The notes under the pieces: generated by a model
What the model was told of the DNA's origin: nothing
Database searches by the model: none
Seen by the model: only the letters and a program-made list of their open reading frames with translations
Shown here: positions 25,745 to 33,504 of the stretch, piece by piece
Position numbering within the stretch: position 1 is the first letter of the stretch
How the letters are laid out: every line of letters begins with the position of its first letter
Translations under genes and position numbers: made by a program
Source of the DNA: Streptomyces paradoxus
GTDB lineage: Bacteria; Actinomycetota; Actinomycetes; Streptomycetales; Streptomycetaceae
DNA: 64,000 nt
Assembly (NCBI RefSeq): GCF_014202475.1
Contig: NZ_JACHGV010000006.1
Span: 186,001 to 250,000, forward strand
Direction of reading: 5' to 3'

Positions 25745-25899
25745 TCGTCAATTCAGCGGGGCTGAGGAGGGGATTTCGGCCAGGCGAGAGGAATTTGAAG
25801 ATCCTTTGAACGCGGGAAACCGCTTACCCGTACCTCTCGCCGAACGCAGGCGCCGCGTTACGACACCGACGACACCCCCGACCCTAGTGAGGCATCCGC

Positions 25900-26763
25900 A
25901 TGTCCAGGGCTCTTCCGAAGTACAACAAGCGTCGCGTCACGTTCATCGGCGGCGCCGCCGCGGTGGCGCTGTCCGGCACGGTGATCGCCGGCTTCGCCCT
26001 CGCCGGGGAGGGCTCCAAGAGCGACGGGACCAGCGCCCGGACACTCGCGGGCCCCGGCACGATCACCTGCCCGGACGTCAGGTCGAAGCTCCCCGCGGTC
26101 CCCGCCTCCGCCAAGGCCGAGGTCGACCGCAACCTGACCCTGCTCAACACGCAGATCCAGGAGGCCAACAAGCGCCTGGTCGACACCGTCGGCCAGGGCG
26201 GCCCGAACTTCGTCCAGAACGCCATCCTCGGCCCGCTCAAGGACAAGCGCGTGGCGACCGTCAACCGCATCGCCACCGCCATCGGCCGCACCGCCGCCAA
26301 GCCGCAGGGCCTGGACTCCCTGGCCACCTGCACGCTCAACGGCGCGAGCACCAACGCGGGCGGCGGCGCGGCCGGCAAGCCGCAGGCGGGCGGCAACGCG
26401 GGGAACGCCGGGAACGCCGGGAACGCGGGCAACGCCGGGAACGCGGGCAACGCAGGCAACGGCGGCGGCGCAGGCACGATCACCTGCCCGGACGTCAGCT
26501 CGAAGCTCCCCGCGGTCCCCGCCTCCGCCAAGGCCGAGGTCGACCGCAACCTGACCCTGCTCAACACGCAGATCCAGGAGGCCAACAAGCGCCTGGTCGA
26601 CACCGTCGGCCAGGGCGGCCCGAACTTCGTCCAGAACGCCATCCTCGGCCCGCTCAAGGACAAGCGCGTGGCGACCGTCAACCGCATCGCCACCGCCATC
26701 GGCCGCACCGCCGCCAAGCCGCAGGGCCTGGACTCCCTGGCCACCTGCACGCTCAACAAGTAG
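25900..26763 (+). CDS. Secreted protein made of two nearly identical halves
   Basis: A 287-residue exported protein of unknown function. Residues 1-36 form a signal peptide or membrane anchor (basic start, then a hydrophobic run ending near ALAGEG). Residues 53-147 and 192-286 are the same 95-residue domain, differing at a single position (Arg versus Ser). Each domain has two Cys, one near its start in TITCPDV and one at its end in ATCTLN, which could form a disulfide. The two are joined by a 44-residue linker of repeated Gly-Asn-Ala. The domain looks helical. It is divergent from argH and ends at a strong hairpin. Confidence 0.8.
   Translation: MSRALPKYNKRRVTFIGGAAAVALSGTVIAGFALAGEGSKSDGTSARTLAGPGTITCPDVRSKLPAVPASAKAEVDRNLTLLNTQIQEANKRLVDTVGQGGPNFVQNAILGPLKDKRVATVNRIATAIGRTAAKPQGLDSLATCTLNGASTNAGGGAAGKPQAGGNAGNAGNAGNAGNAGNAGNAGNGGGAGTITCPDVSSKLPAVPASAKAEVDRNLTLLNTQIQEANKRLVDTVGQGGPNFVQNAILGPLKDKRVATVNRIATAIGRTAAKPQGLDSLATCTLNK
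26056..26340 (+). repeat. Internal direct repeat of the secreted protein gene, copy A
   Basis: 285 bases that match copy B (26473-26757) at all but one position, by eye (CAGGTCG here, CAGCTCG in B). Identity extends through synonymous positions, so the duplication is recent or kept uniform by gene conversion. Confidence 0.9.
26473..26757 (+). repeat. Internal direct repeat of the secreted protein gene, copy B
   Basis: Second copy of the 285-base unit, 417 bases after the first and in the same reading frame. The 132-base spacer between them encodes the Gly-Asn-Ala linker and is itself a run of short GGGAACGCC-like repeats. Confidence 0.9.
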
Positions 26764-26775
26764 GTGACAGGCGCT

Positions 26776-26812
26776 GTGGCCGCCCCGTGGGAGCGCCGGC
26801 CGGGGCGGCCAC
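26776..26812. terminator. Hairpin terminator after the duplicated secreted protein gene
   Basis: Perfect 11-base arms GTGGCCGCCCC and GGGGCGGCCAC with a 15-base loop, 12 bases beyond the stop codon. Confidence 0.8.
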
Positions 26813-26914
26813 GGCATACGTCCGCGCGGGGTCCGGCAGAGGTGACCGGATCCCGCACTTCCCTGGGCGCGATTCCTTAGACAGCCGAAAGACCTGCGAG
26901 CATAATCGTTCGAC

Positions 26915-27502
26915 ATGGGAAAGACTTATGAGCGCATAGACGGCCGGCTCCGCACGTTCATCGAGGCGCAGCCGGTCTTCTTCACCGCCACCGCTCCCCT
27001 GGCCGCCGACGGCACGGTCAACCTCTCGCCCAAGGGGCTCACGGGCTCCTTCGCGGTGCTCGACGAGCACACGGTGGCCTACCTCGACTTCGCCGGTTCC
27101 AACGCCGAGACCATCGCCCACCTCCGGGAGAACGGGCGGATCACCCTGATGTGGTGCGCATTCCAGGGCCCGCCGAACATCGTCCGCGTGCACGGCAGAG
27201 GTGAGCCGGTCTTCCGCGACGACCCTCGCTTCGGGGAACTGCTCACGCACTTCCCGGACATCGACACGACCCAGCACGGCCTGCGCGCGATCATCGTCGT
27301 CACCGCCGAACTCGTCCGCGACACCTGCGGTTACGCGGTGCCCTTCATGGCGTACGAGGAGGACCGGGACCTGCACGGCAAGCGGTTCGCCCGGGAGGAC
27401 GACGCCTCGCTCAGCGCGTACTTCAGCAAGAAGGAGCACATCGCCAGCAGCCTGGACGGACTACCCGGGCTGCCGTTGCCGCTGCCCCCCTCTACCGTCT
27501 GA
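26915..27502 (+). CDS. Pyridoxamine 5'-phosphate oxidase-fold protein
   Basis: A 195-residue protein of the PPOX split-barrel family, which binds FMN, F420 or haem. Family sequence is seen in FFTATAPLAADGTVNLSPKG and in GRITLMWCAFQGPPNIVRVHG. Members of this subgroup are poorly characterised; an FMN-dependent oxidoreductase is the default guess. The ATG at 26915 has no clear ribosome-binding site, and a CATAAT sequence lies about 12 bases upstream, so the transcript may be leaderless. The next gene begins three bases after its stop, so they are co-transcribed. Confidence 0.8.
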   Translation: MGKTYERIDGRLRTFIEAQPVFFTATAPLAADGTVNLSPKGLTGSFAVLDEHTVAYLDFAGSNAETIAHLRENGRITLMWCAFQGPPNIVRVHGRGEPVFRDDPRFGELLTHFPDIDTTQHGLRAIIVVTAELVRDTCGYAVPFMAYEEDRDLHGKRFAREDDASLSAYFSKKEHIASSLDGLPGLPLPLPPSTV

Positions 27503-27505
27503 GGC

Positions 27506-28207
27506 ATGCGCCCCGGTGCCGTCGCCCTCGCCGTCTCCTCCCTGATCGTGCTCGGCGCCGGGCCGCCCGCCCCCGCCCCGCCGCTGCCGGCCCGGATGGC
27601 GGACACCGGCGGCGGCACCCAGCTGATCACCGCGGTGGCCCCGGGGCGGGCCTCGACGACGGGCACGGTCGTCTGGTGGGACCGCGGCAAAGACGGGCGC
27701 TGGGTGAAGAGGGGCTCCGCGCCGGCCCGGTTCGGAGCGAACGGGCTCGTCGGGGGCGCCTCCCGCAAGCAGGGCACCAGTACCACACCCACCGGCCTCT
27801 ACGGCCTGCCGTACGCCTTCGGCATCAAGGCGGCGCCGCGCGGGACGGCGTACACCTACCGCAGGGTGCACCACGATTCCTGGTGGTGCCAGGACAACGA
27901 CTCCCGCTCCTACAACCGCTGGAGCGAGCCGCGCGCGGCCGACTGCCGGGCCGCCGAGGCCGAGCAGCTGATCGCCTACCGCGCCCAGTACGCGCACGCG
28001 CTCGTCATCGGCTTCAACTACGGGCGTCCCGTGCGGGGGCGCGGCGCGGGCATCTTCCTCCACGCCAACGGGCGCGGCGCGACGGCCGGTTGTGTCTCCG
28101 TGCCCGAGGACGCGATGCGGCGGATCCTCGTCTGGGCCGACCCAGCACGGCGGCCGCACATCGCCGTCGGCACCCGGAGCGGGAAGACGGCCGTCACGCG
28201 GCTGTGA
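27506..28207 (+). CDS. Secreted L,D-transpeptidase-like protein (YkuD fold)
   Basis: A 233-residue exported protein. Residues 1-29 form a signal peptide. The catalytic segment is FLHANGRGATAGCVSVP, with His186 and nucleophile Cys196, the pattern of the YkuD L,D-transpeptidases that make 3-3 cross-links in peptidoglycan or attach proteins to it. The short exported form without LysM or Ig-like domains matches the stand-alone YkuD subgroup whose role is less clear. GAGG overlaps the previous stop and precedes the start. Confidence 0.82.
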   Translation: MRPGAVALAVSSLIVLGAGPPAPAPPLPARMADTGGGTQLITAVAPGRASTTGTVVWWDRGKDGRWVKRGSAPARFGANGLVGGASRKQGTSTTPTGLYGLPYAFGIKAAPRGTAYTYRRVHHDSWWCQDNDSRSYNRWSEPRAADCRAAEAEQLIAYRAQYAHALVIGFNYGRPVRGRGAGIFLHANGRGATAGCVSVPEDAMRRILVWADPARRPHIAVGTRSGKTAVTRL

Positions 28208-28233
28208 CGGGGTGCGGGCCGCGCGCGTGTTAC

Positions 28234-28248
28234 CAGCGGTCACCGCTG
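28234..28248. promoter_or_regulatory. Palindrome upstream of the reductase operon
   Basis: CAGCGGT, one base, ACCGCTG: perfect 7-base arms about 90 bases ahead of the reductase start. It could be an operator or a small terminator of the preceding gene. Confidence 0.35.
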
Positions 28249-28334
28249 TCAGCACCCGACCTGGAACACGGCTGAACACTCCCGTCTCCCGGCACGTATC
28301 TGTGGGCCAAGGGTCAAGTCCCCACGGAGGAACC

Positions 28335-29717
28335 GTGACCACCACGCTCGCAGGCGGACGTGCCGCCCGCCGCCAGACGATGCGCCGCATCCGCCCGCGC
28401 CGCTCCCCGGCCGTCCCGCTGCTGATCGCCCTGTGGGCCGGTGCGGCGGCCGTGCTGTGGCTGTGGTGGGACAACACACCGTCCCTCGCGGACAACACGA
28501 GCAAGATCCTGGCCGCCGGCCGGATCACCGGCCTGCTCGCCGGCTACCTCATGGCGCTGGTGGTGCTCCAGATGGCCCGGGTGCCCGCGCTGGAGCGCCG
28601 GGTGGGCACCGACCGGGTCGCGCGCTGGCACGCCATGACCGGCCGCTACACGCTCTGCCTGGTCCTCGCCCACGTCTTCCTCATCATGTGGGGCTACGCC
28701 CTGCAGGCGGGCAAGGGGCTCGGCGACATCGTCCAGCAGACGACGGACTCCATCAACCAGCTGCCCGACATGGGCAAGGCCGCCATCGGCACGGGCCTGC
28801 TGTTCGTCATCGGCATCCTGTCGATCGGCGGGGTGCGCCGGCTGATCGGGTACGACACCTGGTACCACGTGCACCTGCTGACGTACGCGGCGGTGTACCT
28901 GACGTTCTGGCACCAGATCACCACCGGCAACGAGTTCGCCGTCGAGCCGGCCGCTAAGACCTTCTGGTACGGGCTGTACGGCGTGGTGACCGCGCTGGTC
29001 GTCTGGTACCGGATCCTCACGCCGATCCGGCTGAACATGCGACACCGCATGCGGGTGGCGGCGGTCATCGAGGAGACCCCCGGGATCGTGTCCGTGCTGA
29101 TCAGCGGGCGCAAGCTGCACCGGATGGGCGCGGAGGCCGGGCACTTCTTCCGCTGGCGGTTCAAGGCCCCGGGAATGCGCTTCAGTTCGCACCCGTACTC
29201 GCTGTCGGCGGCGCCCCGCCCCGACATGCTGCGGATCACGGTCAAGGCGATCGGTGACCACACCTCCCGGCTGCGTGATCTCGAACCCGGCACCAAGGTG
29301 TGGGCCGAGGGCCCGTACGGCGCGATGACCGCGCAGCGCCGCAGCCGCGGCAAGGTCCTGCTGGTCGCGGGCGGTGTGGGCATCACCCCGATGCGGGCGC
29401 TGTTCGAGACGCTGCCGGGGGCGTCCGGCGACATCACCCTCCTCTACCGGGCCAACACCACCCAGGACCTGGCGCTGTGGGGCGAACTCGCCAAGATCGC
29501 CGACGAGCGCGGTGCCCGGCTGATGTACGCGGTCAACAGCCCGGAGGGGGAACGCCCGGACATCTCTGCGGAGTCCCTCCAGCGCAAGATCCCGGACATC
29601 GACGACCACGACGTCTTCATGTGCGGTCCGCCCGGTTTCGCCCAGTCGGTCTACGAGGCACTGCGCGGCGCGGGAGTACCCGCTCGCCGTATCCATCACG
29701 AGTCGTTCGAGATGTGA
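28335..29717 (+). CDS. Ferric-reductase-like transmembrane protein with FAD/NAD(P)H module
   Basis: A 460-residue membrane oxidoreductase. The N-terminal half has about six helices with histidines placed to hold b-type haems (His99, His113, His178, His180, His193). The C-terminal half is a ferredoxin-reductase-type cytosolic module: HPYSLSAAP for flavin, LLVAGGVGITPMRALFE for nicotinamide nucleotide, and VFMCGPPGFAQSV near the end. It should move electrons from NAD(P)H through haem to the outer face. GGAGG lies four bases before the GTG start. The next two genes encode the flavinylated acceptor and its flavin transferase, so this is the electron source of that unit. Confidence 0.88.
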   Translation: MTTTLAGGRAARRQTMRRIRPRRSPAVPLLIALWAGAAAVLWLWWDNTPSLADNTSKILAAGRITGLLAGYLMALVVLQMARVPALERRVGTDRVARWHAMTGRYTLCLVLAHVFLIMWGYALQAGKGLGDIVQQTTDSINQLPDMGKAAIGTGLLFVIGILSIGGVRRLIGYDTWYHVHLLTYAAVYLTFWHQITTGNEFAVEPAAKTFWYGLYGVVTALVVWYRILTPIRLNMRHRMRVAAVIEETPGIVSVLISGRKLHRMGAEAGHFFRWRFKAPGMRFSSHPYSLSAAPRPDMLRITVKAIGDHTSRLRDLEPGTKVWAEGPYGAMTAQRRSRGKVLLVAGGVGITPMRALFETLPGASGDITLLYRANTTQDLALWGELAKIADERGARLMYAVNSPEGERPDISAESLQRKIPDIDDHDVFMCGPPGFAQSVYEALRGAGVPARRIHHESFEM

Positions 29718-29757
29718 GCGACGGGACACCAACGGTCTTTCAGGAGTTTGGGAAACG

Positions 29758-30813
29758 ATGAGGAAGTCTCACCCCGTCCGGCGTGCCGTGCTCGCCGGCG
29801 CAGCCACCGTCTCCGGGATCGTGCTGCTGCTGTCCCTGAAGCCGGCCTCCGACCCGGGCTCGGCCCAGGCGGCGGGCCAGGCGCCGCCGGCGGCGGCCGG
29901 GCAGGCCCCGCAGGGCGGCGTGAACGGCGCGGTCACCGGTGACGCGGCGCAGACGCAGTACGGCGCCGTGCAGGTCCGCCTGACCATGGCCAACGGCAAG
30001 ATCACCCAGGCCGAGGCGGTCCAGGCCCCCAAGGGCGGCCGCAGCGACCAGATCACGGCCAGCTCGGTGCCGCGCCTGAACCAGGCGGCGGTCGCGGCGC
30101 AGAGCGCGGAGATCGACGCGGTCTCGGGCGCCACGTACACCAGCGCCGGCTACAAGAAGTCCCTCCAGTCGGCCCTGGACAAGGCGAAGGCCTCGGCCGG
30201 GTCCCAGCAGGGTTCGGGCGGTGCGCAGACGCTGACCGGCGATGTCGCGCAGACGCAGTACGGCCCGGTGCAGGTGCGGGTGACCGTCGCGGGCGGGAAG
30301 ATCACCAAGGCCGAGGCGGTCCAGGCCCCCAAGGGCGGCCGCAGCGACCAGATCACCTCCTCCTCCGTCCCCCGCCTCAACCAGGCGGCCGTAGCGGCCG
30401 GAAACGCGGACATCGACGCCGTGTCGGGCGCCACGTACACCAGCGCCGGCTACAAGAAGTCCCTCCAGTCGGCCCTGGACAAGGCTCCGGCCGGGGGCGG
30501 TTCCTCGCAGGCCGCGGGCTCGGGAGGCGGCCAGGCCGCGACGCGGACCCTCACCGGCAGTGTGGCGCAGACGCAGTACGGCCCGGTGCAGGTGCGGGTG
30601 ACCGTCGCGGGCGGGAAGATCACCAAGGCCGAGGCCGTCCAGGCCCCCAAGGGCGGCCGCAGCGACCAGATCACCTCCTCCTCCGTCCCCCGCCTCAACC
30701 AGGCGGCCGTAGCGGCCGGGAACGCGCAGATCGACGCCGTGTCCGGGGCCACGTACACCAGCGCCGGCTACAAGCAGTCCCTCCAGTCCGCGCTGGACCA
30801 GGCCGGTGGCTGA
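29758..30813 (+). CDS. Extracytoplasmic protein with three FMN-binding domains (covalent flavin carrier)
   Basis: A 351-residue exported or anchored protein: residues 1-38 are a signal/anchor helix, then a Gln/Ala/Gly-rich stretch. Three FMN_bind domains follow. Each ends in DAVSGATYTSAGYK, the flavinylation motif in which ApbE links FMN to the last Thr of SGAT; these are Thr126, Thr226 and Thr332. So one chain should carry three covalent FMN groups. Single-domain versions of about half this length are the usual form. AGGAG lies upstream of the ATG. It sits between its presumed electron donor and the apbE gene, with which it overlaps. Confidence 0.9.
   Translation: MRKSHPVRRAVLAGAATVSGIVLLLSLKPASDPGSAQAAGQAPPAAAGQAPQGGVNGAVTGDAAQTQYGAVQVRLTMANGKITQAEAVQAPKGGRSDQITASSVPRLNQAAVAAQSAEIDAVSGATYTSAGYKKSLQSALDKAKASAGSQQGSGGAQTLTGDVAQTQYGPVQVRVTVAGGKITKAEAVQAPKGGRSDQITSSSVPRLNQAAVAAGNADIDAVSGATYTSAGYKKSLQSALDKAPAGGGSSQAAGSGGGQAATRTLTGSVAQTQYGPVQVRVTVAGGKITKAEAVQAPKGGRSDQITSSSVPRLNQAAVAAGNAQIDAVSGATYTSAGYKQSLQSALDQAGG
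29947..30186 (+). repeat. FMN-domain coding repeat, unit 1
   Basis: First of three 240-base units. It is the most diverged, with changes such as VRLTMANGKITQ and a QSAE segment. Confidence 0.85.
30247..30486 (+). repeat. FMN-domain coding repeat, unit 2
   Basis: Nearly identical to unit 3 at DNA level, including synonymous sites over long runs. It lies 300 bases after unit 1. Confidence 0.85.
30565..30804 (+). repeat. FMN-domain coding repeat, unit 3
   Basis: Third unit, 318 bases after unit 2 and differing from it at a handful of positions. This indicates a recent tandem duplication. Confidence 0.85.
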
Positions 30814-31609
30814 CACGGTGACCGACTCCGCACAGGCTCCCGCCGCGGTACGTCATGCCGAGGAGACGATGGGGACCGTCTTCTCCTTCGACGTCCGCGG
30901 CGGGGAACCGGCCGCGGTGCGCGCGGCCCTGGACGAGGCCGTCGCCGGGCTGCACCGGGTCGACGAGGTGTTCAGCACGTACCGCCGGGACAGCCAGATC
31001 TCCCGGCTGCAGCGCGGGGAGCTGACCGTGGCGGAGTGCGACCCCGAGGTCGCCGAGGTGCTGGAACTGGCCGCGGAGGCGGAGCGGAGAAGCGACGGCT
31101 GGTTCAGCACGTCGTATCAGGGCCGCCTCGATCCGACCGGCATCGTCAAGGGCTGGGCCGTCGAGCGGGCGGCTCGGCGGCTGGCGGACGTGCCCGGGGT
31201 GTGCGGAGTGAATCTGAACGGCGGCGGCGACGTGCAGTTGCTCGGGACACCGGGTGGGCAGCGGCCGTGGCGCGTGGGCGTGTCCGACCCGTTGCGTCCG
31301 GGGGGTCTCGCCGCGGTCGTCTCCGCGGCCGGGACGGCGGAACTGTCCGTGGCCACGTCCGGCACGGCGGAGCGGGGAGATCACATCGTCGACCCCCGTA
31401 CGGGACGTTCCGCCGTGACCGACCTGGTCGCCGTGACGGTGGTGGGTCCCCGGCTGACGTGGGTGGACTGCTGGGCGACGGCGGCGTTCGCGATGGGTTC
31501 GCGGGAGGGCCTGGCGTGGCTGGAGTCGCTGCCGGATGTGGAGGCGCTGCTGATCACGGCTGGTGACGAGGTGCGTTGTACGGGGGGCTTGGCTGCGAGG
31601 CTGGGGTGA
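30806..31609 (+). CDS. apbE: ApbE-type FAD:protein FMN transferase
   Basis: A 267-residue enzyme that moves FMN from FAD onto Thr/Ser of FMN-binding proteins. Family motifs are present: ETMGTVFSFDVRG at the start, LDPTGIVKGWAVERA for the flavin pocket, GVNLNGGGDVQLLG, and SVATSGTAERGDHIVDPRTG with the metal-binding Asp. It has no signal peptide, so it should act on the carrier from the cytoplasmic side before export, or be membrane-associated. The GTG at 30806 overlaps the carrier gene by eight bases; a GTG at 30818 is also possible. Its target is almost surely the triple-FMN protein. Confidence 0.92.
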   Translation: MADTVTDSAQAPAAVRHAEETMGTVFSFDVRGGEPAAVRAALDEAVAGLHRVDEVFSTYRRDSQISRLQRGELTVAECDPEVAEVLELAAEAERRSDGWFSTSYQGRLDPTGIVKGWAVERAARRLADVPGVCGVNLNGGGDVQLLGTPGGQRPWRVGVSDPLRPGGLAAVVSAAGTAELSVATSGTAERGDHIVDPRTGRSAVTDLVAVTVVGPRLTWVDCWATAAFAMGSREGLAWLESLPDVEALLITAGDEVRCTGGLAARLG

Positions 31610-31689
31610 GTTCCGGCTGGGGCGGGGCGTCCCGCAGCCCGGCGTAGCGGGGTGCCGCTTCTGTGGGACGGGTGCCCGCAGCTAGGCCG

Positions 31690-31738
31690 ACCCAGGGGCG
31701 CGGGGAACTGCGCGACAAGCCACAGCGCACCCGCACCC
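31690..31738 (-). repeat. Dispersed intergenic repeat, copy 4 (inverted)
   Basis: The complement of CAGTTCCCCGCGCCCCT lies at 31694-31710, followed by the complement of the GGCTTGTCGCG and GCGGGT segments seen in copy 2. It lies between the converging apbE and argR genes. Confidence 0.75.
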
Positions 31739-31751
31739 GTAGGACGGGTGC

Positions 31752-32297
31752 TCAGTGCCCGTTCTGCGCCAGCCTCAGCAAATGGTCGGCCAGCGCCTGC
31801 CCACCCGCCGGCTCCCGGCTGATCAGCAGCAACGTGTCGTCACCGGCGATCGTCCCCAGGATGTCGTGCAGCTCGGCCTGGTCGATCGCCGAGGCGAGGA
31901 ACTGCGCCGCCCCCGGAGGGGTCCGCAGCACCACGAGGTTCGCCGAGGCCTCCGCGGAGATCAGCAGCTCCTGCGAGAGCCGCCGCATCCGCTCCTCCTT
32001 CGCCGACCCGCCCAGCGGCGCCCGGGGCGTACGGAACCCGCCCTCGCTGGGCACCGCGTAGATCAGGTCGCCGTCGGCGTTGCGGATCTTCACCGCGTTC
32101 AGCTCGTCCAGGTCCCGGCTGAGCGTCGCCTGGGTGACGCTCAGGCCGTCGTCGGCGAGCAGCTTCGCCAGCTGGCTCTGCGACCGGACCGGCTGCCGGT
32201 TGAGGATGTCCACGATCCGGCGGTGGCGGGCGGTGCGGGTCTGCGGCACGGCGGGCCCGTTCGCCCCCGGCTGCTCGTGGTCCTGCGCCTGGCTCAT
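31752..32297 (-). CDS. argR: Arginine repressor
   Basis: A 181-residue ArgR. The winged-helix DNA-binding domain is about residues 24-95: RHRRIVDILNRQPVRSQSQL, then LSVTQATLSRDLDELNAVK. The C-terminal arginine-binding and hexamerisation domain shows LHDILGTIAGDDTLLLI with the usual GTIAGDDT motif. It binds ARG boxes when arginine is plentiful; candidate boxes lie ahead of argC and argH here. It ends the argCJBDR operon, seven bases after argD. A 20-residue polar extension precedes the domain. Confidence 0.95.
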   Translation of the reverse strand: MSQAQDHEQPGANGPAVPQTRTARHRRIVDILNRQPVRSQSQLAKLLADDGLSVTQATLSRDLDELNAVKIRNADGDLIYAVPSEGGFRTPRAPLGGSAKEERMRRLSQELLISAEASANLVVLRTPPGAAQFLASAIDQAELHDILGTIAGDDTLLLISREPAGGQALADHLLRLAQNGH

Positions 32298-32304
32298 CGT
32301 CGTC

Positions 32305-33504
32305 TCATTCCCCGGATCGTCCGTCCCCGCTGACTGCCTGGAGGATGCCGGGCAGCGCCCCGAGGAACGCGTCCACCTCGTCGTCGCGAAGGTTCAGCGG
32401 CGGCATCAGCCGGACGACGTCGGGGGCGGGCACGTTCACCAGGAATCCGGCCTCCTGAGCCGCCTGGCGCACCTGGGGCGCGAGCGGCTCGGTCAAGACG
32501 ATACCCAGGAGGAGTCCCGTCCCCCGGACGAAATCGATCAACTGGTGGCCGAGGCCCTCGATTCCGTCCCGCAACCTCTCGCTCTGCCGTTTGACGTTCT
32601 CCAGCAACCCCTCGTTCTCGATGGTGTCGAGGACGGCGAGCCCGGCCGCGCAGGCGACCGGGTTGCCGCCGAAGGTCGTGCCGTGCTGGCCGGGCTGGAG
32701 CAGGTCGGCCGCGCGCCCGAAGGCGACGGTGGCGCCCAGCGGCAGCCCTCCGCCGAGCTGCTTGGCGAGGGTGACGATGTCGGGCAGGACGCCTTCGTGG
32801 GCCTGGTACTCGAACCAGTGCCCGGTCCGGCCGATGCCGGTCTGCACCTCGTCGAGGACGAGGAGCGCCCCGGTCGCGGCGGTGATGGCCCGGGCGGCCT
32901 TGAGGTAGCCGGCCGGCGGGACGACCACGCCGAGCTCGCCCTGGATCGGTTCGAGGATGACGAGCGCGGTCTCCTCGGTGACCGCGGCGGCCAGGGCCTG
33001 CGCGTCACCGAACGGCACGTGCGTGACGTCGCCGGGCAGCGGCAGGAACGGCTCGCGCTTGCTTGTCTGGCCGGTCATGGCCAGGGCGCCCATGGTCCGC
33101 CCGTGGAAGGCGCCCTCGGTGGCCACGATGTGGGTCCGCCCGGTCAGCCGGCCGATCTTGAAGGCTGCCTCGTTGGCCTCGGCGCCGGAGTTGCAGAAGA
33201 AGACCTTGCCGTCCCGGCCGAACAGGTTGAGCAGCCGCTCGGCGAGGGCGACGGTCGGCTCGGCCATGAAGAAGTTGGAGATGTGGCCGAGTGAGCCGAT
33301 CTGCCGGCTGACGGCCTCGACGACGGCCGGGTGGGCGTGGCCGAGGGCGTTGGTGGCGATGCCGCCGACGAAGTCGAGGTACGCGTTGCCGTCGGCGTCC
33401 CACACCTTGGTGCCCTCGCCGCGTGCCAGGGGCAGCAGCGGGGTGCCGTAGTTGTTCATGAGCGCGCCCTGCCACCGCTCGGCGTACTCCTGATGGGCGG
33501 TCAT
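32305..33504 (-). CDS. argD: Acetylornithine aminotransferase
   Basis: A 399-residue class III pyridoxal-phosphate aminotransferase that makes N-acetylornithine from the semialdehyde. The catalytic Lys lies in DIVTLAKQLGGGLPLGA, after the cofactor-contacting VLDEVQTGIGRTG; VFFCNSGAEANEAAFKI binds the phosphate. Length is typical. The start overlaps the argB stop by four bases (ATGA). It is part of the arg operon, so ArgR control is expected from the box ahead of argC. Confidence 0.95.
   Translation of the reverse strand: MTAHQEYAERWQGALMNNYGTPLLPLARGEGTKVWDADGNAYLDFVGGIATNALGHAHPAVVEAVSRQIGSLGHISNFFMAEPTVALAERLLNLFGRDGKVFFCNSGAEANEAAFKIGRLTGRTHIVATEGAFHGRTMGALAMTGQTSKREPFLPLPGDVTHVPFGDAQALAAAVTEETALVILEPIQGELGVVVPPAGYLKAARAITAATGALLVLDEVQTGIGRTGHWFEYQAHEGVLPDIVTLAKQLGGGLPLGATVAFGRAADLLQPGQHGTTFGGNPVACAAGLAVLDTIENEGLLENVKRQSERLRDGIEGLGHQLIDFVRGTGLLLGIVLTEPLAPQVRQAAQEAGFLVNVPAPDVVRLMPPLNLRDDEVDAFLGALPGILQAVSGDGRSGE

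Noticed and set aside
26398..26470. Short tandem repeats looking like a small array
   Set aside because: They are nine-base codon repeats encoding a Gly-Asn-Ala linker, not a CRISPR array: no spacers and no cas genes.
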